A stretch of 39,377 bases of DNA, from positions 1 to 39,377 of the forward strand of contig WQVY01000020.1 in NCBI GenBank assembly GCA_009785605.1, in the 5' to 3' direction. Below are positions 33,180 to 39,377 of the stretch, one piece after another (the first letter of the stretch is position 1; every line of letters starts with the position of its first letter). Below the pieces are notes generated by a model. That model was not told the DNA's origin and made no database searches. It worked only from the letters and a program-made list of their open reading frames with translations. The translations under genes and the position numbers were made by a program. The DNA comes from Defluviitaleaceae bacterium (GTDB lineage: Bacteria > Bacillota > Clostridia > Lachnospirales > WQUN01).

Positions 33180-33208
33180 TTGACAGTCACATTTCACCAT
33201 GCTATATT
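33180..33208 (+). promoter_or_regulatory. Promoter of the LctP-type gene
   Basis: TTGACA (33180-33185), 17 nt, TATATT (33203-33208), with a TG one base before the -10 (extended -10). A strong match. Confidence 0.75.
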
Positions 33209-33250
33209 TCACCAAAGATTTTTCAGAATCTATTTTTTGAAGGAGTGGTT

Positions 33251-34831
33251 ATGATGAATGCTTTAATGACGCTATTGGCATTGTTGCCAATAGTCAGCCT
33301 GCTTGTGTGTTTGATCGTAGTCAAGTTTTCGGTGGCTAGGTCGGGGGCCATATCTTTAGCAATTGCCCTTGTGGTTGCCCTTGTATTTTTCGGGCTGCCT
33401 ATTACACCCATAAATGCCGGGCTACCTGTTTCGGTTGGGAAAGCACTTTGGTTAGCCTTGTTTGTTTCTTTGATTGTATGGTTTGCTATCTTCCTCTATC
33501 ACCTGGTAGATGATTTCAAGGCAATAGATGTAATAAACAAGAACTTGACTGTCTTTATAGAAGACAAGTTTGTATCATTTTTACTTCTGGCATGGATGTT
33601 TGCCGGACTACTGCAAGGTATGGCAGGGTTTGGTGTACCGGCTGTTATTGTTACCCCCATACTTATTGCTCTAGGGTTTAACAAGGTTAAGTCACTGGCG
33701 GCGGCACTGTTGGGCCACTCATGGGCTGTTACATTTGGCTCTTTGGGGGCCGCTTTTTTTGTAATCCAAGGTATTACCGGTGTTGACTATACAGAGCTGG
33801 CTCATGCCATGTTTATTTTCAACACAGCCGCACACCTTTTGACAGGTATAGGTGTATGCTTTATCTACGATGGGCTTAAAGGCATAAAGAAGGGTATCTC
33901 ATACGTGCTGCCTGTGTCTTTGGTTATGACGGGCGTACAGTTTGTAGTTATATATATTATAGGCGCATACCCTGTTGCTGGCTTGTTACCGGCGCTAGTG
34001 GGGTTACTAACATTGTTCTTGCTGTACAAACTCAGGTCTCGTGGCCAAAAATCAGAGAAAAAGAGCTTATACAGGTCCGAAAAGCTTAACCTGCTACAGG
34101 CAATACTGCCATACTTGGTTATTATAATCTTAGCGCTGGCCTTCCAACTGGTACCTGCCAGGGTAAACAATGCCGCAGCTGTATCCTTTAACTTCCCTGC
34201 GTATGAAACATCACCCAATATAGATGTGCTCTCACCTCATGAAGTAAGAGCAGAGACCAACTATAACCCCATTAGAGTATTTAGGCACCCTGCAGTGCTG
34301 CTACTTTCTGCGGCTTTGACAGCTATACTTGTTTATAAGCAAGCAGGGATATGGGACAGCGCTGTGTTCAAGGGCGTGTTTAAGAAAACGGTCAAAAAAG
34401 GTATACCTGCAACCCTTGCACTACTTGCGCTGGGCAATATGTCGCTGATTATGATGGACTCTGGCATGACCGATAATCTTGCCTATGCTACAGCCAACTT
34501 AACCGGCGCTGTATATCCGCTGTTTGCACCGTTTATAGGTGTGCTTGGCAGCTTCCTAACCGGGAATAATACTAATGCGAACGTGTTGTTTGGTGCGTTC
34601 CAGTATACAATTGCTGCCCGCTTGGATGTTAATACTGCGGTTATGACTGCGGTACAGTCCATGACGGCTGGTGTTGCTGTAAGTATTGGCCCAACCCTGA
34701 TATTAATGGGTGCATTGGCTTCTGACCAAAAAGGTGTGGAGTCAACTATATTAAAGAAGCTACTGCCTATTGTGCTGCTGATAGCCTTGGCAATGGGTAT
34801 AGTAAATATGATTGTAATGAATATAATGTAG
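33251..34831 (+). CDS. lctP: LctP-family permease (lactate/glycolate type)
   Basis: 526-aa polytopic membrane protein (about 12-13 helices) of the L-lactate permease family, which takes up lactate or glycolate with protons. The best marker is GMAGFGVPAVIVTPILIALGF with GHSWAVTFGSLGAAF shortly after (family motifs GFG.P and GHSWA), and near the C-terminus GSFLTGNNTNANVLFG, also typical. The periplasmic loop ETSPNIDVLSPHEVRAETNY is a family-size variable insert. I start at ATG 33251 (GAAGGAG 8 nt upstream) because the 42 codons before it run through the promoter. Direct substrate is unproven. Strong promoter upstream, strong terminator after it. Confidence 0.9.
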   Translation: MMNALMTLLALLPIVSLLVCLIVVKFSVARSGAISLAIALVVALVFFGLPITPINAGLPVSVGKALWLALFVSLIVWFAIFLYHLVDDFKAIDVINKNLTVFIEDKFVSFLLLAWMFAGLLQGMAGFGVPAVIVTPILIALGFNKVKSLAAALLGHSWAVTFGSLGAAFFVIQGITGVDYTELAHAMFIFNTAAHLLTGIGVCFIYDGLKGIKKGISYVLPVSLVMTGVQFVVIYIIGAYPVAGLLPALVGLLTLFLLYKLRSRGQKSEKKSLYRSEKLNLLQAILPYLVIIILALAFQLVPARVNNAAAVSFNFPAYETSPNIDVLSPHEVRAETNYNPIRVFRHPAVLLLSAALTAILVYKQAGIWDSAVFKGVFKKTVKKGIPATLALLALGNMSLIMMDSGMTDNLAYATANLTGAVYPLFAPFIGVLGSFLTGNNTNANVLFGAFQYTIAARLDVNTAVMTAVQSMTAGVAVSIGPTLILMGALASDQKGVESTILKKLLPIVLLIALAMGIVNMIVMNIM

Positions 34832-34856
34832 TCTGCATTTGTCCTAAAAGAATCAC

Positions 34857-34894
34857 AAAAGGCTCGCACATTTTTGTCTTGTGCGAGCCTTTTA
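34857..34894. terminator. Bidirectional terminator between lctP and the protease gene
   Basis: AAAAGGCTCGCACA and TGTGCGAGCCTTTT, perfect 14-bp arms with a 9-nt loop. A- and T-runs on each side fit termination of both convergent genes. Confidence 0.93.
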
Positions 34895-34927
34895 TATTGC
34901 AATTTATAAATTCTTAATCTTTCTTAT

Positions 34928-36877
34928 TTACGGTTGCCATATATAGCTCCATGTAAGCCCTTCTACCTGGTTGCTAACAATGGTTAATATGCCGCTTTCG
35001 ATTGTATATGTCCATTCTTCTATTCCTATCCCTCCGGAATCTATTAACAGGTTATTCCCGTAGGTGTACCAGTAAATCTCATATCGCAAACCATATAGCC
35101 CGCGGGTACCTGTTCCGTCGGGGCGGAAATCATAAATATATGACGGGTTTGCATCCCATGCCCATGTACCTATTAATGGGTGACCAGTAAAATCCACATC
35201 GTAGTCATTAATAGGTGTAGGTTCGCCCCCGTAGAACCTATAGTAAACATCACCTGCAACAACGGCGATAATTATTAAATCGGAGTCAATTAAAAACGCA
35301 TAGGACAGGCTAACATATTGCTCTGGATGGAAGAAATAAACCCATATATCGCTTCCAAAATCTATAATGTCTTGGAAGACAAAGCCGCTCCTTGCTAGCT
35401 CCACATCAAAGGCATCTGTTTCAGCTATCCAATGCTGGCTTGGCATCTCATAAATAAATAGGTATTCATAAAAATCGTAAAGGATATCCCCGGAAGAGAG
35501 CCCTAAATCGGCAGGGGTACCACTAAAATAAAATGCACCATGCCGGCTAACAGACATAAATGTAGGTATAAACGGGAAGCGCGAGTAAGTAACAGCCTCC
35601 CCATGTGCAGGTTGGTGCGGTGTAAATGTACGACCTACCGGGAGTTGGTTGATATCCTCGCCTGGCCTTGGCAAAACCACACGGTTGATGGGGATAGCAA
35701 ATTGTACGCTGGTCCTTATTGTGTGCATTGCCGCATTAACCCCAATTACATGGCCCCTGTCGTTGAGTAGCGGCCCACCGCTGTTTCCGCCATAGATTGC
35801 GGCGGTGCTTTGGAACATCCCGGCAATGGAATAAATATTAAAATTAATGGGCTCGTACGCAATCCGTGAAATCATGCCAGGTGTAAATGTTATTGGGTCC
35901 CAGTCTGGCCCGCCTATGGCAAAAACATTTTCCCCTACCCTAGTTGCGTCCGAGTCGCCCATAGTTACATAATAAAAACTTGTACCGCGCCCGTCTACTT
36001 GTATAACTGCTATGTCATTTGCTATGTCATATGAATAGTATCCCGTAATGTCAAATTCCCTGCCATCGTACAAGATTGCTACGCTGGAAATCATGCCGTC
36101 CATGACATGATGGTTGGTTACGGCAATCCCAGACGAATCTACGAAGAACCCGCTTCCCGTCCAATGATAACCATCAACGCATATGCCTCTTATTATGATT
36201 ACAGCGTCCCTATTATTTGCAAATATTTGTGCCCCCGAAAGTACTTCTGTGTCTGTAGGTTGTGTAACTGCTGGGGTTGGGGTCGCGGCTGTGTAGGCTT
36301 CGTAGGCTTCGGCTACAATATTTGTGCCGCTATTTATAGTTTCTGAGCTATCTCGAAGTATGCTTACTACAACTCCAACCACAATAAGTATAAGAAAAAA
36401 GGCCCCAACGACACTAAGAATTTTAATAGCCGGGCTTGTACCGTGCCTTGGAAGTGGATATGTAGGTTTATATGAATATCCTGGCGGTGTGGCATGTCTT
36501 TTTGGTGGTGTGGAGTATTGGTGTGATGTGGGATATTGGTGTGATGGTTGGCCATGTTGCAAAGGAGTATGGGATTGCGGAGTATATTGTTGATGAGAGG
36601 TGGGTTGAGGTTGCTGTGGGGTATGCCCGTGAGGGGGCGAAGTTTGTAAGGGAGTATATCCCCCTTGGGGTTGAGGTTGAGATTGAGATTGCGGTTGAAA
36701 ATGCGATTGCGGTTGAGGTGGTGCATATCTCCCGTATGGCGAGGTATATGTCTGTTGAGGGTAATCTTGTGGTGGTGGTGCTTGCCTTACTTGCATATGC
36801 GGCAATGTTATTGTTCCGCATTCTGTACAAAACTTTGACCCTTCTCTTAAATCAATTCCACACTTTGTACATCTCAT
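34928..36877 (-). CDS. Membrane-anchored trypsin-like protease with N-terminal zinc ribbon
   Basis: 649-aa protein. Cytosolic zinc ribbon with Cys3, Cys6, Cys17, Cys20; a Pro/Gln/Tyr/His-rich disordered linker to about residue 148; one membrane helix (about 150-175, AIKILSVVGAFFLILIVVGV); then an external trypsin-like (HtrA/S1C) domain with His257 (TNHHV), Asp288 (NDIAVIQ) and Ser366 (GNSGGP), the full catalytic triad. After it comes a region that resembles a degenerate PDZ (GTPADLGLSSGDILYDFYEY) and a C-terminal beta-rich domain (GHPLIGTWAWDAN with DFRPDGTGT, lipocalin/DUF5640-like). It may degrade or sense damaged envelope proteins. Start ATG follows a purine stretch (AGAAAGAAGGG). Convergent with lctP and divergent from the next gene. 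Confidence 0.88.
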   Translation of the reverse strand: MRCTKCGIDLREGSKFCTECGTITLPHMQVRQAPPPQDYPQQTYTSPYGRYAPPQPQSHFQPQSQSQPQPQGGYTPLQTSPPHGHTPQQPQPTSHQQYTPQSHTPLQHGQPSHQYPTSHQYSTPPKRHATPPGYSYKPTYPLPRHGTSPAIKILSVVGAFFLILIVVGVVVSILRDSSETINSGTNIVAEAYEAYTAATPTPAVTQPTDTEVLSGAQIFANNRDAVIIIRGICVDGYHWTGSGFFVDSSGIAVTNHHVMDGMISSVAILYDGREFDITGYYSYDIANDIAVIQVDGRGTSFYYVTMGDSDATRVGENVFAIGGPDWDPITFTPGMISRIAYEPINFNIYSIAGMFQSTAAIYGGNSGGPLLNDRGHVIGVNAAMHTIRTSVQFAIPINRVVLPRPGEDINQLPVGRTFTPHQPAHGEAVTYSRFPFIPTFMSVSRHGAFYFSGTPADLGLSSGDILYDFYEYLFIYEMPSQHWIAETDAFDVELARSGFVFQDIIDFGSDIWVYFFHPEQYVSLSYAFLIDSDLIIIAVVAGDVYYRFYGGEPTPINDYDVDFTGHPLIGTWAWDANPSYIYDFRPDGTGTRGLYGLRYEIYWYTYGNNLLIDSGGIGIEEWTYTIESGILTIVSNQVEGLTWSYIWQP

Positions 36878-37035
36878 ATGCGCCCTTCTTTCTGGGTTAT
36901 TATCGTTGTTACAATCCCATTTGTTATACAGTATTTTGTCAAAACCCGCAAGTACGGCTTATACCCAACACAATGCACGGCTTAAACCGCACCACAAACC
37001 ACAACCTTCCATATAGATATAATGGAGGGATAAGC

Positions 37036-38385
37036 ATGACAAACTATGAACAAACGATACGAAATGAAATATGGGGCCTGGACACACCAGTAAAACTAGA
37101 AAGTGGCATAATGGTCCCCGCTGTAAACCTAGACAATGCAGCCACAACTCCGGCATTGTTAAAGGTGATGAAAGAGATAGATAACCAGATGAAGTTATAC
37201 GGCTCTATTGGGCGCGGCAGGGGACAAAAGTCCGCCCATTCTACAGATTTTTATGTATATGCCCGGGAAGCTATTTTGGAGTTTGTAGGTGCAGAGCATG
37301 ATAAATATACTGTTTTCTACGCTGCCAATACCACAGATGGTATTAACAAGCTGGCATCTGCGCTAATAAAAAGCAAGAGTGATATGATACTCACCACCCG
37401 TATGGAGCATCATGCCAACGACCTACCCTGGCGCGCCATGGGGCGCACTGTATACGCAGAGGTAGACCAAGACGGACGGCTTAAAACAGGTGATATAGAG
37501 CGGCTTCTTAGGCAGTACAGGGGCAAAATAAAATATGTTGCCATAACCGCCGCGTCCAACGTAACAGGCTATGTAAACGAGGTGCACCATATAGCCCGGT
37601 TGGCCCATATGTACGGTGCAAAAATAATAGTAGACGGGGCGCAAATAGCAGCACATAGGGAAATTGAGATGATGGGCTGTACGCCAGAGGAGGATATAGA
37701 CTTTTTTGTATTTTCTGCCCACAAGATGTACGCACCATATGGCGGCGGGGCGGTTGTGGGACTCAAAAATGAACTGGATAAACATATCCCGGCATTTTAT
37801 GGGGGTGGCATGGTAGAGGCAGTGTTTGACAGCCGGGTATGCTATACCCCAGCACCAGACAGTTATGAGGCCGGGTCACCCAACTACCCAGGGCTGGTTA
37901 GCATGGTATGCGCCGCTAAAATGCTAAAGCAGTATGGCTTTGACGAAATAACCAGGCACGAGCAGCATCTGTTACAACGCGCAATAACGGGGCTAAAGCA
38001 GATACCGGGTGTACAGTTGTACGGCGACAATGACTATATAGGCGACAGGGTAGGCATTGTTGTATTTAACATGTGCAGCATCGCAAGCGAAGACATGGCA
38101 GACTACCTTGCCAACAAGCATGGCATAGCGGTACGCCATGGTGCATTTTGTGCTCACCCATATGTACGCCGCCTAACCAAAGAAGCCGAGCATAGCGGCT
38201 GCGCCCCACCCAAGGGGATGGTAAGGGCCAGCTTTGGCATATACAACAACGAAGCAGATGTTGACGCGCTAATAGCCGCGGTGGGTGAATTGGGAAACGC
38301 ATCTACCCCTGCGGCCATAATGCAAGGCCATAGCAGGGTTGCTAAAAAGAAAATGGATTCACATAAGCCATTTGACAGAGGGTAG
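37036..38385 (+). CDS. Class V aminotransferase / cysteine-desulfurase-like protein
   Basis: 449-aa PLP enzyme of the cysteine desulfurase (SufS/CsdA) fold. Motifs: NLDNAATTPALLKVM (residues about 32-46), TTDGINKLA, EHHANDLPW (the His that stacks on PLP), AITAASNVTG, VDGAQIAAHREI, and the PLP Lys230 in FSAHKMYAPYG. Cys372 in HGAFCAHPY is at the position of the reactive Cys of group II desulfurases. No SufU, NifU or other Fe-S gene is adjacent, so its sulfur acceptor or another substrate is unknown. Start ATG 37036 after TGGAGGGA (5 nt). An upstream in-frame run of 188 codons is antisense to the protease linker and is not part of it. A basic tail (about 15 aa) ends the protein. Confidence 0.88.
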   Translation: MTNYEQTIRNEIWGLDTPVKLESGIMVPAVNLDNAATTPALLKVMKEIDNQMKLYGSIGRGRGQKSAHSTDFYVYAREAILEFVGAEHDKYTVFYAANTTDGINKLASALIKSKSDMILTTRMEHHANDLPWRAMGRTVYAEVDQDGRLKTGDIERLLRQYRGKIKYVAITAASNVTGYVNEVHHIARLAHMYGAKIIVDGAQIAAHREIEMMGCTPEEDIDFFVFSAHKMYAPYGGGAVVGLKNELDKHIPAFYGGGMVEAVFDSRVCYTPAPDSYEAGSPNYPGLVSMVCAAKMLKQYGFDEITRHEQHLLQRAITGLKQIPGVQLYGDNDYIGDRVGIVVFNMCSIASEDMADYLANKHGIAVRHGAFCAHPYVRRLTKEAEHSGCAPPKGMVRASFGIYNNEADVDALIAAVGELGNASTPAAIMQGHSRVAKKKMDSHKPFDRG

Positions 38386-38391
38386 ATATAA

Positions 38392-38943
38392 TCATAAGAC
38401 AGTCATGAGTTTCTTCATTTTACGTGCCTTACGACGGTTAAATAGCCTATAGACATTAACCGTCATGATAGACACGAAAAATACCGTCCTATAAACCAAC
38501 CTAAAACTAAAACCATGCCGCCTAATCATGTTTATTTGAAGGGTATAATCTCCCAAGGATTCTTGGAACCAAAAGGTATCATCCCTCATTGTCACATAAT
38601 AATGAGAACCCCTGCGGTGCGTCACAAAGTTACTAGCCCCTATTACCGAGATTACACCCCCATTTAGGTGTAAGTTGCCTTCGTTTTCAAAACGTATGTA
38701 CCGCCTGTATCTATTTGTTATTGCACTTTTTATGTACACATAGATTGTACTGCTATTGTCATGCTCTACAACGTAGGCCTTAACTGTGTAATATTCATTA
38801 AACTGCGTGGCGCCATTTGTTATCATGCCATCATAGATACGCTGCAACGTTATATTAAAGCGCATAAGGTCAACTATTAAATGAATGGTAATAAAAACTA
38901 TAATTGCTATTGTTAGCGAATATAAACATTGTTTTATATTCAT
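38392..38943 (-). CDS. Hypothetical membrane protein, 183 aa
   Basis: Unrecognised. One hydrophobic segment near the N-terminus (about residues 9-26), a polar middle of about 120 residues rich in beta-strand-like Tyr/Arg/Val stretches (TVKAYVVEHDNSSTIYVYI, SHYYVTMRDDTF), a second hydrophobic segment near 150-165 and a basic C-terminal tail (RRKARKMKK). Likely an envelope protein with the middle domain outside. The start ATG 38943 is 7 nt after AGAAGG; the GTG at 38949 is too close to that site. Convergent with the aminotransferase gene, 6 bp apart. Confidence 0.6.
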   Translation of the reverse strand: MNIKQCLYSLTIAIIVFITIHLIVDLMRFNITLQRIYDGMITNGATQFNEYYTVKAYVVEHDNSSTIYVYIKSAITNRYRRYIRFENEGNLHLNGGVISVIGASNFVTHRRGSHYYVTMRDDTFWFQESLGDYTLQINMIRRHGFSFRLVYRTVFFVSIMTVNVYRLFNRRKARKMKKLMTVL

Positions 38944-39030
38944 ATTCACACCTTCTTTATATAAATCGCATTATGAAGCTGCCTTTTGTTTCCATTGTAC
39001 AACTACCTAAAAACATCGGAAATACGGGAC

Positions 39031-39377
39031 TTAATCTGCACTATCTTCATCATAGACGGTTAATAAATCGGAATATGGGATTTTCATGAAATAACTTTGT
39101 TGCTTATTTTCACACACAAGATAAAGCATCCGGTTTTCATTATCGTTAAATATATGCGGGTAGAACATCGGAATATCGGGGGCGATTAGTGGCAATTTGG
39201 TTTTCCACGTATTCATCCCGTCGTCGCTTACCCATAAGGACAAGCCAAGTCTGTTAGCATGTCCGCCTTCCGGGCTAAAATGCGGATTATGCACTAATAT
39301 GATATTGTTTTTAATCTTGGCAATCGAAAACTTTGTATCGGGGTTGGGGATTTCGGTAGCGGCCATGGTAGTCCATG
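39031..39377 (-). CDS. 3' end of a sialidase/BNR-repeat-type protein (cut by window edge)
   Basis: The last 115 or so residues of a gene that continues beyond 39377; the open frame runs off the end without a start (the Met near 39366 is internal). Seen are LSLWVSDDGMNTWKTKL (an Asp-box-like motif, slightly degenerate), EIPNPDTKFS and PHIFNDNENRMLYLVCENKQ, a pattern typical of the last blades of sialidase-like (BNR/exo-alpha-sialidase-domain) beta-propellers. It could be a glycosidase, a binding protein or a lyase-like relative; the catalytic residues are outside the window. Confidence 0.65.
   Translation of the reverse strand, partial: WTTMAATEIPNPDTKFSIAKIKNNIILVHNPHFSPEGGHANRLGLSLWVSDDGMNTWKTKLPLIAPDIPMFYPHIFNDNENRMLYLVCENKQQSYFMKIPYSDLLTVYDEDSAD

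Noticed and set aside
36472-37035. Upstream 188-codon extension of the aminotransferase frame
   Set aside because: It lies antisense to the Pro/Gln-rich linker of the protease gene, which leaves the opposite frame open because of skewed composition; the real start at 37036 has its own ribosome binding site and the conserved N-terminus.
1-39377. CRISPR arrays, transposons, phage genes, tRNA or rRNA genes
   Set aside because: No regularly spaced repeats, no transposase/integrase reading frames and no tRNA-like cloverleaf apart from the tRNA-like part of tmRNA were seen.

Overview
The window looks like chromosomal DNA from an anaerobic, spore-forming Firmicute of the class Clostridia, probably a gut or rumen-type fermenter. 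Three things point there: spore germination receptor genes (GerA, plus a GerB-GerC fusion) and a spore-coat kinase-like gene; ferredoxin-linked 2-oxoacid oxidation together with butyrate kinase and phosphotransbutyrylase; and strong AAGGAGG ribosome binding sites with sigma-A promoters. I cannot name a genus. I found no tRNA, rRNA, CRISPR array, transposase or phage gene.

Layout. (1) 1-1110: a small unknown gene, an unidentified ~114-nt small RNA with its own promoter and terminator, and tmRNA (ssrA) with promoter and terminator, all on the minus strand. (2) 1128-2363: a SAM-dependent methyltransferase. (3) 2420-10267: sugar genes. These are an MFS transporter overlapping a GH1-family gene (plus), rhaB and rhaA (minus), and, divergent from rhaA, a large GH2 gene (plus). 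(4) 10397-11404: an orphan lipoprotein. (5) 11503-19667, minus strand: an apparent branched-chain amino acid oxidation cluster, transcribed ptb, buk, [methyltransferase, aminoglycoside-phosphotransferase-like, NUDIX], leucine-dehydrogenase type enzyme, then the four subunits of a 2-oxoacid:ferredoxin oxidoreductase. The logic is amino acid to oxoacid to acyl-CoA to acyl-phosphate to acid plus ATP. (6) 19856-22097: a BlaI-type repressor with a large operator over its own promoter, and a BlaR1-type M56 membrane protease without a beta-lactam sensor domain. (7) 22110-30820, minus strand: ftsH, xylulokinase, a CotS-like pseudokinase, a GerB-GerC fusion and GerA. (8) 31010-34831: an orphan MsmK-type ABC ATPase, a YgjV-like membrane protein and an LctP-type permease. 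(9) 34928-39377: a membrane-anchored trypsin-like protease with a zinc ribbon, a cysteine-desulfurase-like aminotransferase, a small unknown membrane protein and the 3' end of a sialidase/BNR-type gene cut by the window edge.

The most unusual things I see are: a nearly identical ~35-nt translation leader, with a perfect Shine-Dalgarno placed 12-13 nt from the start codon, repeated upstream of three unrelated genes; the in-frame GerB-GerC fusion; a multibranched RNA structure after the germination operon; the unidentified small RNA; a GH1 protein whose nucleophile Glu is Lys; and a probable AUA start codon for ptb. All assignments come from reading translated sequence and motifs by eye; no database search was run.
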